A DNA stretch of 64,000 bases from Nemophila menziesii (Eukaryota > Streptophyta > Magnoliopsida > Boraginales > Hydrophyllaceae). The position numbers and the translations under genes were made by a program. Position 1 is the stretch's first letter, and each line of letters opens with the position of its first letter. Positions 46,326 to 58,064 of this stretch are shown one piece after another. The stretch lies in contig JARWIR010000093.1 in the NCBI GenBank assembly GCA_029959085.1, forward strand, positions 1,426,001 through 1,490,000, written 5' to 3'. The notes beneath the pieces are model-generated. The model ran no database searches. It saw nothing but the letters and a program-made list of their open reading frames with translations, and was not told the DNA's origin.

Positions 46326-47851
46326 TGATAGTCCTAGAGGGGGGGTGAATAGGATTACTAATAAGATTAATGCCTAATTAAAAATCTTTTGGACAATTAT
46401 AAGTTTAAGAAAGAAACTTCTAAGTCAACTAATATATCAAACTCTTAAGGGATCATGCAATGGATAAGCTAAGAGGTTCGATATATAATTGATACAAGTA
46501 AAACGAGTTTCTAATCTCTAACTACTCTAGATGGCAATATGTTAGATAAACTAGATAATCAATATCACAATATTCATACTAGCATATTATCAAACATATA
46601 AAGTGCGGAAAGTAAATAGAGTAGGGATAGAAAGATACACACGATTTATAGTGGTTCGGTTTCCCTACATCCACTACCTAAGGAAGCCTCCTTAGGATTT
46701 CAAGCTTTTCACTAAGCTCCCGTGTCTCTCTTAACCGGGTCGAGAACACAATAACCCTTACAACCTCTTCGATAACACGAAGGACAAACACTTGTGCTAT
46801 CGCAACACAAGGACACCAAGTATACTCCCGATACTCAAACACTTATGCTATCTCAACACAAGGATACCAAGTATACTCCCTATACTTGAATTCTCTCTTA
46901 ATATATCTATTACAAGACCTAGACTTAAGAGGATAGATACAAAGTGTTTAAAGGGGTGCAAACAACTTTGCTAGATAATCTCCTAAAGAGTAGATATGAC
47001 TATAAGCTTGTAAACTCCTCTTTGAGTAGATAATAACTTTGATAGCTCCTTGGATTAACTCCTTAATTGAGTGGATATGAACTATGAAGCTCTTGACACC
47101 TTCTTTGATGATAACAATTAAGCCCCTAAGTGTATATGGGTTGAAGTTGTAGTTGTAGCCTTGAAAGATCTTCAATATATAGCTGCAAAATGCTCCCAAC
47201 GGTCATATGATTTGTCTCCAACGGATATATTAATATCTCCAACGGATCTATTGCTTTTGTCTTTATTTTGCTGCAGGAAAACCTTCTTTGCGGTGTACCG
47301 CGGGTATGGTCCGGTGCACCGCGAAGACGTTCGTCTTAACTTCAAGCTTACTGGTCGGACTATCCTATGCACCGTGTCCCTGGTCCGTGCCTCAGTCCGG
47401 TGTACCGCGCCTCAGTCCGGTGTACCGCACATTTCTTAGCTTACTGGTCGGACTAGCCTGTGCACCGCGCCTCTGGTCCGTGACTCTGCGGTGTACCGCA
47501 TCTTTCTTCCGGTGTACCGCACCAAAGGTTTAAGACACCTTCTAGTGAGTATATCTTTTACTATGATGCTCGGATTGGAAAACCTTCTTCACGAGAGTTG
47601 TAGAGAACATCATTCTTATAAACTTTGTAGTTGATCACTAAAGCTAATTCTCAATGTACACAAAGATAAAGTTAATAGCATTTGTAAGAGAATTAGTTTC
47701 TTAAGATATAACAATAAAGATTTGATCTAAATGATGTCAATTGTGCTTTTTGATGAATTAGAGTGCAAGATAATAAAGTGAAATTAGCACACTAAACAAT
47801 AGAGGATTTGTCACATTAAAACACCTAATCGATGGGGGCAATATGCCAACA
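46326..47851 (+). mobile_element. Solo LTR inside LINE ORF2
   Basis: 1526 bp starting TGATAGTCCTAGAGGGGGGG and ending GGCAATATGCCAACA, with the 5-bp duplication AAATC at 46321-46325 and 47852-47856. Removing the insert and one AAATC restores the LINE frame (KVKS joined to MEWI). TG...CA ends and a 5-bp TSD define an LTR. No internal region or second LTR is visible. It contains a direct repeat of CACAAGGA(C/T)ACCAAGTATA (46797-46875) and the motif array at 47286-47522. Confidence 0.88.
47286..47522. repeat. GC-rich motif array (GCGGTGTACCGC and variants) in the solo LTR
   Basis: GCGGTGTACCGC-like words occur about seven times (for example near 47289, 47321, 47398, 47416, 47490 and 47510), mixed with ACTGGTCGGACTA and CTGGTCCGTG repeats. 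The core is a near-palindrome. The array is far richer in GC than its surroundings. Confidence 0.8.
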
Positions 47852-50281
47852 AAATCTATGGAATGGATCATTGAAATGGTACTTAAAAGGATGGACAGTT
47901 GGGACACTATCATGCTTTCTAAAGGTGGTAAGGAGGTTCTCATCAAAGCCATTATTGGCTCTATTCCTAATTTCATCATGTCAGTTTTTTTAATCCCAAA
48001 AAAGATTACCTCTCGACTAACCTCTTTGGTAGCTGATTTCTACTGGAACAATAAAGGAGAAAAAAGATGCCATTGGGTTAAATGGCAAACTCTAATGTCT
48101 TCTAAAGATGATGGAGGTTTAGGATTTAAAGATTTCCATACTCAAAACCTCTCTCTCTTGGCTTCTAATGCGTGGAAGTTTTTAAATAATGATTCTTCAT
48201 TGGTTCATAAGGTTCTTAAAGGGAAATACTTTCCTGATGTAGACTTTATTGATGCTTCTCTTCAGTCAAATTGTTCTTGGGGCTGGAAGAGTCTGATTGA
48301 AGGTAGAAATTGCTTTAAAAATGATATCTCCTGGACTATTGGTAATGGAAACAAAATCAAGGTGTGGGAAGATAAGTGGATCCCTAATGGGATTCAAATC
48401 ACTAAGCCAAGGTTTAGTGAGGTTTTTTTGGTTTCTGATTTGTTTAACCTTGATAAGTGCTCATGGAATATTGAGTTACTTAATGAACTGTTTAACTCTC
48501 AAACTGTAGCAACCATAACTGATATGGATATACCCTCTCTAGCTTGTGAGGACACCCCATTCTGGATCCATTCTAGAACAGGTGATGTCACAGTTAGAGA
48601 GAGTTACCAGAGGTTATGGAGGGCTCAGGAAAGTTATGAGGCAAAGAAAATTAAAGATAAAGGTTGTTCATCTTTTAAACTTGATATTCTTGATTGGAAG
48701 TTTATTTGGAAACTTGAAACCCTTCCTAAAGTTAAAAATTTCATTTGGAAGTGTTGTGAGGATGGTCTTGCAACAAATTTAAATAGATTTAAGAGGAGAT
48801 CTACTCTATCTCCTTTATGTGATATTTGTGGTATTTTTGAGGAAAATCTGGAGCACTTACTTTTTCAATGTCCATGGGCTAGAGCAGTTTGGATTGCTAG
48901 CCCATTTAACTTTATATCAGATATTGAACCCTCTTCAAACTTTTTAAAATGGATTTCATTTTTGAGGCTAAGTTCATCTGATAGAACAGATATTTTACAA
49001 GATATGGGAGAAATGGCTTGCTTTATTGCTTGGTACATTTGGAAAGGTAGAAATGAGTATGTTTTTAAAGGCATATCCCCTGACCCTATTCAGATTAATA
49101 AACGAATGTTAATAGCCTATGATGAGTTTTTGATAGCCAATGCTACAAAACCTGAGGCTAAAAATGAGAATTCTCACCAAGGTTATACTCCAAGTAGAGT
49201 TTTTAACTCAAATGGAGTAAATGATACTTTGTTAAATCAAAGTACTTCACATGTTGATGAGAAGTGGTCTCCTCCTATTCTTGGGAAGTTTAAAATCAAT
49301 TGTGATGCATCACTTTTGCCTAAAACTAACTCATCTTCTTACGCGTGTGTTATGCGTAATTTTACAGGTCTTTTAGTTGATGGAATAGCTAACAAAACCA
49401 ACACCAACTCAGTTGCAGTGGCTGAAGGAAGGGCAATTTTGAAAGCTTGCAAGATGGCTTCTTTTTACCCTTATGGTAGTGTAGCTATAGAATCTGATAA
49501 TGCAATTTTCGTAAATCAAGTTAATTGTAATAGTAAACTTGACAGTATTACTAAAGTCCTAGTCTCTAATGTTAGGCATTTTAAGGTTTTGTACAATATT
49601 CAAATCTCTTTTGTTAAGAGATCCAAAAACAAGGTTGCTGATTGGGTTGCGAAACAAGCTCTTAATGGGAGTTTGTTTCGCCTTTGGAGTGTTAACCCTC
49701 CTTCCCAATTAGCTAGATTGATTAGGATGGACTTTGAACCTACTGGTATAGGTTGAAGTGTGTAATATTGTTTATTTATGGAAGTTTTTATTTTCGACTA
49801 AAAAAAATAATAAATATGCAATTTAATCAAATGTCAACACAATTTTTTATAAACCTTGTAGTTTCCTTTTCTATGTATGGTTTTATTTTATGAAATTTAA
49901 TATATTTATCAAATTATCATTTGAATATGGTTAAAAACCGCAAAACCGTTTAAAAAACCGAAACCGAACAATACGTTTATGGTTTTAAAAAATGAAACCG
50001 ATGGTTAAAACCGTTAGGATATGGTTTTTAATTATAAAAACGGTTATGGTTATGGTTTTTGAAATTTTTGCAAAAAACCGACCCGTTGCCATCCCTATTT
50101 GCACTAGTTTGAACATCATTTGTCTCACTGATCCTTTGACGATAACCTGTAACTTATGTACTTTACTTGTCACTGATCTGAACGCTGCGGAGTATAACCC
50201 CTTTTCTAGTATTGAATATTTATATCATACCTGGGGGCACAACAATCATTGTCCTAGTAGTGTTGATCAATTGGTTTATCT

Positions 50282-51558
50282 ACACTAGCCTCAAATTTCA
50301 TAATCGTCATCGACCTCATAATCAGTTCGATATCAATCTCGAGATCAACTGGGGTGCCAAATAAACCTCTAAAAGTATCCAGAACAAGTGGGAAACAAAG
50401 AAATTCCACTAACACAATGTAAGAGATACTTATACTGAATGATTGCTTACCTAGTAGTTGTCGAGATAGTTTACGAGCCCCTGGTTATATCAAATGTACA
50501 TGTCAACACATCACAAAATAACACAAGTGCAGATTTAGTATTTATTTAATTACTGAACATCAAAATCTGGTTAAGAAATGATACATAAGGTATCTTTAAA
50601 TCATAAATTTACCAAACTCACCCTCAAGTTCCTCGATGTTAGCCTTATAAGTTTCAAGATTGATCAAAATGTGATCGCATAACCTTTTTTGGGTGCACAC
50701 AAGGGCCTCAACCGTATTAGGGTGAAGACAACTTCTAAAGTTGTCTAGAATTCTTCCTCCAGTGTTGTAGGCAGATTCAGAAACATCAGTAGAAATAGGG
50801 ATTAAAAAAATATCACGAGACATTAATGACAAGACCATGAATTATTGGGAACTAGCTCTCCACCACCCCATCAAATCAAATGGCTTAACACCACCCTCAT
50901 TATCGGCCTTAATCTCGAGCTCAACCTCAATTCCCTCTAGAATTTATTTATCAAGCTCAGTCCTACACAGTTGAACTTAGGTAGCATCACGAAAGTTCTT
51001 TAACGGGTTGGACATGAATTTTCTAGGATTAAATGCTGCATGTGGAGCTTCAATTGCTGTGGTGGAGGGTTCTTTCCTTACAACAACCGGGTGAACAATG
51101 TTAATATAATTCACAAACACATTTTTCAACGCATACTTTATATTGTTGAGTAAATAGACAATGAGATGCCTAAGCAATTGATGTAACCAATATTCTATAT
51201 AAGTATGCTTCTTCCTCGGGTTAAGGACAACAAACATGTAAATCAACACGTCCATATTAACACCTACATCCCAACACTTTTCAAGCTTTAACATCATAGA
51301 ACTAGCCATCTTATCGAGAACAGATTCGTCACCCATGTAACAAACACGAATGCCTTGATACAAAACCACAATCTCATCAAAATAGTTGTTTGAAGTGACA
51401 AATAAAGTAGCGAAATAGCACAAGGTTCCTTTGTGAGATAGTTCAAGGAAATGTGCCAAAAACTAGGCATTATCCCAATCCAACTCAGTGGGCATACCAC
51501 AATCTAATTCGTTTTTATATCAATGAATATTTTGTCCTATTTGAACATTTTCTCAATG
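50282..51558 (-). pseudogene. hAT transposase remnant
   Basis: Read from 51558 down: ELDWDNA, FLELSHKGTLCYF and SNNYFDEIVVLY lead into KMASSMMLKLEKCW and MFVVLNPRKKHTYIEYWL, the DUF4413-like region of plant hAT transposases. At about 50835-50680, MSRDIFLIPISTDVSESAYN and GGRILDNFRSCLHPNTVEAL form the hAT C-terminal dimerisation domain. Stops and shifts break it several times (for example near 51460 and 50830). The N-terminal part would lie beyond the solo LTR at 51565, where only a short stretch (AENYERAIEKMF across the LTR site) is detectable. Confidence 0.8.
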
Positions 51559-51564
51559 GCCCGT

Positions 51565-53093
51565 TGATGTCTCCTCATTTGTGATAGATTAATGTTAGGA
51601 TGAGACATCATTTTAAGTGATTTAGAAGTCAATAATGTCGATTTTCTTGAGTTTTAGTGCACTTTCCTGTTTTGAGTCTTGATTTGTAGAATTATTGTTT
51701 TTAGAGCATATTGGGTTTAATTGTTTATTTAGTGTGTAGCTTTAAAGATAAATATGGAGCTTAATTAGATTCCAAGTCAAAGATAAAAACTTATGGAAAG
51801 AGATTTGCATGGTAATTGGAGATAAGGAAACAAAAGCTAAAAAGATGGAAAAGGAAAAGCTGCCTAAATCTGGGATTCTGCATACACGTCCAAAGATAGG
51901 CGTTTTTACCTAAGAAAGAGGCCGATTTTGGTGATTTCCTTCTATAGGGTCTAGATAATTCTGTTGCGATTCTTTTGGTATCTTATGGAGCAAAATCCGA
52001 CCAATAACGAAGAAGATATGCTCAAAACGGTGCAGCAGTGTTTATCTTTATTTCCATACGAATTTGAGTTGGGCTAGAAGTCCATTACCTTCACTCTTCC
52101 TCAAGAAAACGAATTAAGTCTTTTAAACACCTATAAATACACCCTTATATCACTTGTAAATCATCCTTGCCTCATAGTAATTAGTTCTTAAAGTTTTATT
52201 CTTCCAGTTTATTTTAGAGAGCAAGATGATGTCTTTTGTAATTTCTTTTAGTTTATTTCCTTCAGGTATGAACTAAACTCCCCATAGCTTGGGTTTTGCA
52301 TATGTATAATCTATGAATTCTAATTCTTCTATCTAAGTTTCTTTGGGAATTATATGTTTTAATCTGATATTAGCTACTTACTTTATATTTGTTTATGTGT
52401 TTTGATTTAATGTCTTTCCTAGAACTGATCACTTTAGGATTGTTTTAAGAGTAGTTAGATGGTCTCCTTGACAGGATGTTTAACTATTGAACCACCACAT
52501 AATGTCTAGTGTCGATAGCAGTTCTGACAAAACATACTTCTAACTAGATAGTCATTAGGGTTTGTTTTAATCACCATATCACCAATTGATTGTAGTGTGC
52601 TGGATAGGGCCTTAGTGGCGTTTGATAACCCTATTTGAGTCCTCGTCTTGGTTGTGCCGTAGCCCCCTTAGTCGCTCTCAAGGTCTAAGATTGGGGAATT
52701 TAGAATCCTGACTAAGTATACCAAGAGCTAATATTCTCCCTTATGAACTAGATTTATATATAGAATTAGAAGGATTAGTGCATACTAGCAAAACCTAAGC
52801 TATACTTCTCATCTCATCTTCTTCGTATTTTATTTTATTGTCTTTATTTTCCTAGTTTTAATTCTTAATCTTGAAAATTACTTGCTTTACTTTTCTGTTT
52901 TCTAATTATTTACTTTTACTCGTAATTTCTACTCACGCGATTAACACACTTAAGTCCATGAGAACGAACTCTATTTATCATTAAAACTTGCATACGTCCT
53001 GTAATACTTGCAGTACTGTGCCTGTCTAGGGTGAGAGTGCGTAGTTTCTTGACTTAATTTGATCTTATTTTTATCACACCCTAGGCGACACCA
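51565..53093 (+). mobile_element. Solo LTR, copy A
   Basis: 1529 bp starting TGATGTCTCCTCATTTGTGA and ending CTAGGCGACACCA, with the 5-bp duplication CCCGT at 51560-51564 and 53094-53098. It matches copy B at 59336-60838 along its whole length. It is inserted in the hAT transposase remnant. No retrotransposon coding region lies next to it. Confidence 0.9.
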
Positions 53094-53109
53094 CCCGTTC
53101 ATAATTTTC

Positions 53110-54543
53110 TGCAACAAAAAGCATCAGATACGTCAAATTTCACCTGGTATGGACATCAAGATACACCTAATACGAGATTACAAGACAAGCATAAGAAGTT
53201 TAAAAAAAGGAGGTCAAACCTATGTCAAGGCGTTGAAGGACCGAAAACCACTTTTTTAGCGAGAGCAGTTACTAGCTAACTTTAGTATTCATCAAGATAG
53301 AGTCACCACGTGTAATTTGATGAAGATTTTGGAGGAGCCCTTTTTTTCTGGATAGTACTTAAAGTTATTAGCGAAGTGAAAGTTGATGGTTCGTGATTTG
53401 GAGTTAATATGAAGAAGTTATTAAAGTTGCAGCTGTCGTGGCTTGAACTAGTCCACTCTTCCTTAAAAACATTTTTGGATTGACTTGGGCCATTTAAAAG
53501 GGGCCTACAACACATAAGACGTAATTGGACGTTTATATATCATTTTTTATTATTATAAAAGAGCCCTTATTCGTTCCATTCAGTTTTTACATCCTTAGAC
53601 GAAACAAAGATATGAGAACACACCTGGAGAAGGAAGAACAGAAGTTGGAGCCCTATTTCACCACATGTACACCATGCCCCCTCTATCATTAGGTTAATTA
53701 GTATTAATTTCTTGTCTCAAACATGATTCTTTTCTTATACTCTTTAGTTTTTTTCTTTCAATGTGAACTAATTCCCTAGTAGCTTGAGTTGTTTTATTGT
53801 ATGAACCTTGAATGACGATTAATTGTTTTTAATGTGATTTGGGACACTTTTATTTAAAAGAATTGGGTATTTATATTTTGTTGCATATGAATGTTCATAT
53901 TAGTTGTTTACATCCTAATCAAATATAGGCAGACCTCTAGTGCCCAAGACTATCACCCTGGAGTGGGGGAGGGGGGGGGGGTTATGGAACAAAAATAATT
54001 CATATTCGTTCGGTGTGCGTTAGTGATCCTGACAGATTTAACTAGCCGGATAATCACATAGGTTAATTACTTTGTAGCACCAAACTTTTACATAGAACCA
54101 CCTCACCTGAGCACTCTAGTAATTGTTAGACAACCTTCTAAACTAACCTGATGGGAGTTAGAAGGGATTTAGAATCCTAATTAACAAGACTTTCTCAAAT
54201 TTTACCCTTATCACTAGAATAAATTAGTGTCACAATAAGGAATTACTTGCAACTCGAGCTATATACTCTCATCTCTTATCTCTTTGTTTGTTTTTTTTGC
54301 TTTATTAATTAATTTTAAACCAAGGAAATATATCTTTTAATTTCAGTCTTTTAGTAATAACAACTAAATAATCTACGCTTCTTAAAAATACGATATCAAG
54401 ATTAACAAACATAGTCCTTGTGGAGACGATAACTTTAATACTTACTTTTATTACTTGTTAATGATTCGTGCACTTGTAGTTAGTTAAGATTCTCTCAAGG
54501 TGTTGATGTGTTAAATTATTTTATCACTTCTTGGGAAACGATA
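53110..54543 (+). repeat. Partial LTR related to the one at 22451-24032
   Basis: GGTCAAACCTATGTCAAGGC, GTTCGTGATTTGGAGTTAA, TTCGGTGTGCGTTAGTGATC and GGAGACGATAACTTTAATAC have counterparts in reverse order at 22451-24032. The right end (GGGAAACGATA at 54543) corresponds to the GATGATA end of that copy. The first 130 bp or so appear to be missing, and I could not place the left edge or a target duplication. Confidence 0.6.
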
Positions 54544-56467
54544 CTTAACCTCTGCTTTGGTTTCTTACAACTGAGATTCGATGCTTCCAAGGTTCTTAGT
54601 TTACTTAGCATGTTCAAATCATGAATTTTGCATTGCTTAAATTTTATAAACAATCTATAAAAGTGCTAATGAAGCGAATAGATCATTCAAATGTTTTTCA
54701 TTGTGGCGTGTTTAAGCAATGTACTCATTATAACCAAAAAAAAAGTGAAGGTTTAGTCTTTGTATGAAGGAGGAGTATCATTACCATAATGCTTTGTTAT
54801 TTTGAAGACTGGATGTGTTGTAATATGCCGTGTGACATGAATATTTTTTTCTTTGCATAAAAGATCCTATCGAAAATTTATTTGCATAGGAAGCCAATTG
54901 AAAATCTGTTTGCGGATAAATTTGTAGAATTTGGGGAGTGATTAAAGGAGGAATGAATTGCTTAACATATGGTTTTTGTCTCGTTGGTGTTGTATTGTTA
55001 TCGTTACTCGGAATTAATTGACCGAAAATGTCAAGAGAAATGTCTCACATGTAATTGCTAAAATGGATAATCTCTCACATTGTATAGCAAAAAAAATTAA
55101 TAAACCCTGGGGAAACATAATTTTACATATAATATAACAAGAATTAATGTTTAAGAAATTCTTTAAGTTAGAATTAATTTCTTCTTATTACAGTCATAAT
55201 TTTTTTCTCATAAAAGACACTATATATTTTATTCGTTCTTTTTTTGCTTAAAAAAGAACCGTTTAAGTTAAAATTCAAATTTTGAGATATGAGAAAATTA
55301 TTAGAACTCAAATTTTAAATTTTAGGAATGATCTCAAGATATTTTAGGAAAGTAAAAATGACAATGTCTTTTACGAAATAATAGACAAGACTGTAGAGAT
55401 TTATTGGATATTAAAACATATAACAAAACCTCTATTAGCACAGAACTGATTAATACTCAACGAAGGTTCAATTAATATGTCTCTATAACTCTAATTTTAC
55501 AAAAAGCTCTTCAGTGAATAATATGAATTACATCAACTCTTTCATATACTTTTCGTTAGCCATAAAACCGTGCAATTGCATTGTACATAATCACCTAGTT
55601 TATTCTTTAAGAACATGATTTTTCCACCCCTAAACAAATTATGTTAGAATTAATAGAAAAAATGAAGATCTTTTATCAAATAGTCAATGCTCTTGAAGAA
55701 AATAAAAAAAGTAAGAGATGTTATATTTTACTTTGTCTCACATAAAAAAAAGTTATATTAATTTATATTTTCTTCTCCTATTTTAAAATTCAAAAAGCTC
55801 AAGGGTAAACAGAAATTGGAATACCCCATATGCATGTATCATCCACTTCTCCTGGCCACCGACAAAGGCGAGGGCGAAGGCGGTAGAGGTGGCGTGGCCG
55901 GTGAGAAAGTTTTGAAGAATTAAAAAATAAAAATAAAATTTTATTTTAAAGAAATTTGTACTTATAAACCTCAATGCGAATGCCAGTAAAAGAAAAAATG
56001 TATTGCCTTGAATGCTTTTACTCCTGAACGTCTGAAACGTCCAGAGTTAAAGCTCTCGTTCCAGAAACCCTTATAATTAAGACTGTTACAAAGAAAGTGT
56101 CCAGATTCATGCCAAACTTTCAAACTTCTGAAAGACATGTCTTTATGATGAATGTTAATTCACCAGTCATCAAGTGCGAATGTTTTCTTGAAACTTTCAT
56201 CTCGTATATTAATAGATTTGAGTCATTTGCAAAATTACAAGTCAGAATTTCAATACACTAGAAAAACTTTCAAACACCTCTCTCTAATCATGTTATGAGC
56301 GTAAATTAGAATATTGATGGCAATCATATTGATCTTTGACTAAATCAAATATTTATTACTTTGATGATTAAATCTAGTATTTAAAATTTTGTTTTTAAAT
56401 TTAAATATACTTTATTACCTACATTATTAGAAAATATAAATAAATATATGATAATAAACGGCTATTC
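54544..56467. other. AT-rich intergenic stretch without recognisable genes
   Basis: No domain-bearing open frame. The open frame at 55783-55974 on minus is an AT-biased chance frame. Confidence 0.4.
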
Positions 56468-56476
56468 AATGTATAT

Positions 56477-57690
56477 GGGTGATTGACTGGAAGAGTCCAC
56501 AGACTATTGTCAGTTGCCCATCAGGTCCACCCCATCGAAAATGTCTGGATTGCCCTTTTGCTCCATTAATATTTTTTATTTACCAAAACTAATTTCCTAA
56601 TTATATGCAATCAATCAATTAATTGCAAAACAAAAAAGGAAAAACATTAAATTAAAATACAAAATAGAACTAATTAAACGAATAAATGATTATATATTTT
56701 TCTTTAATATTTGCATAGTAATTACAAAATAAATTGCACCCGTAATTACAAACCACCGATAATAACTAGCACACCACTGATCTTAACTAGCACACCACTG
56801 ATATTCAACACGTAACCCATCAGAAATATGCAGTGTGTCCACACGTAACCCATCAGTACAAACCTTTGATATTAACTAGCACACCGCTGATATTCCACAC
56901 GTAACCCATCAGAAATGTGCAGTGTGTCCACACGTAATCCATCAGTACAACCCACCGATACTAACTAACACACCACTAATGTTCCATACGTAACCCACCA
57001 GAAACTGCAGAATTAATATTATTAATAAATTGCATAGCAGGTCCCTGGCGTGGAGAAGACCCTCCTGGAACCTGCAGCAAACCCTCCATACCAATACATT
57101 TACCTACTAGCTCCTTACCATGTGCAATTCATGAATAAATGTTTCGCGGTTTCGTTTCCCATCCCACATTTATGGCAAATCGAATCACTTACCACACCCC
57201 CTTTCACATTACTCCTTTTGTTGTTCGTTGTTGCAAAAAACCGCCTAAAAAGGATGGCATGTTCGTTCAACAGAGAGCTTCAACATTGCCGGATTGAAGG
57301 ACGTCTTCATCTCCACAAAACTTCGACGAATTTTCGTAAGGCTTTTGACTCTTATTTTATGGAGTGACGGAGAGGGGCGGCGTGAAGGATGATTTGGTGT
57401 GTATTCTTGGAGGTGAGAAACGGTGGTGTGTGTTTGTGTGTGATAATAGAGTTGTTAAATCATTAAACAAGTTTACCATAATGAAATGCAATAATTAAGG
57501 GATTTAGATATATTATCTAATAATATGGGGTTGGTTACAGGCAAGAATCAAGGAGATATTTGATATGATTTGATTATGCATAGGGGTACGGATGGTATAC
57601 TAATAAAACATGTGGACCTAGATGGGAAAAAATGAAGGGCTGGACCTGTTGGGGTTCGATAGTTGGGTTGGTGGACCTAATTAGCTAATT

Positions 57691-57694
<4 letters not shown>
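56477..57694 (-). mobile_element. Non-autonomous MULE-like element 2, carrying a LINE fragment
   Basis: A reverse-orientation relative of element 1 (1737-3043). The left end GGGTGATTGACTGGAAGAGTC is the complement of that element's right end, and the right end matches its left end (CCCAACTATCGAACCCCAA, CAGGTCCAGCCC). The tandem array at about 56750-57005 corresponds to 2505-2790. The expected target duplication is unclear because an AT microsatellite starts at the right edge. Sequence at about 57060-57330 is not shared with element 1 and encodes a LINE zinc-finger fragment. Confidence 0.8.
57060..57330 (-). pseudogene. LINE zf-RVT fragment inside MULE-like element 2
   Basis: On the minus strand SDSICHKCGMGNETAKHLFM and NCTW (about 57196-57125) match the zinc-finger signature CxxC...HLFxxC of plant LINE ORF2. 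Upstream degraded codons (RRFFATTNNKRSNVKGG) fit the region before it. A stop follows NCTW. Confidence 0.6.

Positions 57695-57730
<36 letters not shown>
57695..57730. repeat. (AT)n microsatellite between two elements
   Basis: About 16 AT units fill the gap between the MULE-like element ending at 57694 and the hairpin MITE starting at 57734. Confidence 0.9.
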
Positions 57731-57731
<1 letters not shown>

Positions 57732-57733
57732 AA

Positions 57734-57914
57734 GAGTAATGCTGGATATCACCCCAAATTGCATCACCCTTTTATCGCCTCCTAGGTGGATTTTAAATAA
57801 ACCAATCATATAATTTCTCTTTCCTGATTTATCATTTTCTCCCTCCTTTATGATTGGTCCACATAGGAGGCGATAAAAGGGTGATGCGATTTGAGGTGAT
57901 ATCCAGCATTACTC
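57734..57914. mobile_element. Hairpin MITE with perfect 9-bp TSD (MULE-type)
   Basis: The two arms, about 70 bp each, begin GAGTAATGCTGGATATCACC and are nearly perfect inverted copies around a short AT-rich loop. ATATTTAAA flanks both sides (57725-57733 and 57915-57923). A 9-bp TSD with GAG... ends fits a Mutator-derived MITE. Confidence 0.88.
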
Positions 57915-57923
57915 ATATTTAAA

Positions 57924-58064
57924 CCATAACCTAACAATTGTAACCATTTGTTATGCCTTTTAGAACTATAACCTAATTGTTTTAACCATTGCTATATAAT
58001 GAGTAGTTAATCGGTTCAGTTACCTATCAGTTTTGGTTTAAAATTATAACCATTTCCATCCCTA
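57924..58064. mobile_element. Right end of a hAT MITE related to 42078-50097
   Basis: ACCATAACCTAACAATT-like repeats, TAATCGGTTCAG and a terminal CCATTTCCATCCCTA resemble the right end of the hAT at 50097 (CCGTTGCCATCCCTA). The left end is not visible. Confidence 0.55.

Larger units (their letters stand above)
44014..49756 (+). pseudogene. LINE ORF2: endonuclease, reverse transcriptase, RNase H; two stops and an LTR insertion
   Basis: It starts MMMYWNCQGLGNPLTE (endonuclease). A TAA at 44368-44370 is the first break, and the same frame goes on with ILGDFNLI and GSDHSPIVL. The RT follows: GPDGYSGFFFKKFW, IPGRSIFENI, ADMSKAYENIEWDF, GLRQGDPLSPYLF, LLFADDSLFF at about 46071. A TGA lies at 46252-46254, then LGKYLGIPSSWG and KVKS up to the insertion at 46326. 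The frame resumes exactly at 47857 with MEWIIEMVLKRMDSW. The zinc-finger region (LCDICGIFEENLEHLLFQC) and RNase H (NCDAS, AEGRA, ESDN, VADWVAK) complete it, with the stop at 49754-49756. Only two point changes besides the LTR suggest moderate age. Confidence 0.9.
42370..49805 (+). mobile_element. Near full-length LINE (plant L1-type) with 15-bp TSD
   Basis: The 15-bp duplication AATAATAAATATGCA occurs at 42355-42369 and 49806-49820; a short A run precedes the right copy. Without the solo LTR at 46326-47851 the element is about 5.9 kb. It has a 5' leader (42370-42667), ORF1, and ORF2 with endonuclease, RT, zinc finger and RNase H. ORF2 carries two in-frame stops and the LTR insertion, so it is inactive. 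Confidence 0.93.
42078..50097. mobile_element. Non-autonomous hAT element carrying a nested LINE
   Basis: The ends are TAGGGATGGCAATGG and, complemented, TAGGGATGGCAACGG. The 8-bp target duplication TTTGCACT is perfect at 42070-42077 and 50098-50105. Behind the ends lie many copies of AACCGATGGTTAAAAC-like motifs. Only about 277 bp remain on each side of the nested LINE, so the original element was about 570 bp and had no transposase gene. Confidence 0.9.
40639..50244 (+). mobile_element. Solo LTR interrupted by a nested hAT, LINE and LTR
   Basis: It starts TGACGACTC and ends CTGGGGGCACAACA, with the 5-bp duplication ATCAT at 40634-40638 and 50245-50249. Once the 8020-bp hAT at 42078-50097 and its duplicated 8 bp are removed, about 1578 bp remain. 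Start, end and inner segments are related to the LTRs at 51565 and 22451. No gag-pol region is adjacent, so it is a solo LTR or a very short element. Confidence 0.8.

Noticed and set aside
46792..47533. Open frames in the LTR at 46326-47851
   Set aside because: They follow direct repeats and the GCGGTGTACCGC array and contain no domain.
42078..50097. Interpreting the 8-kb hAT as an autonomous element carrying the RT genes
   Set aside because: The RT genes have their own 15-bp duplication and poly(A), so they are a LINE inserted in a hAT of about 570 bp.
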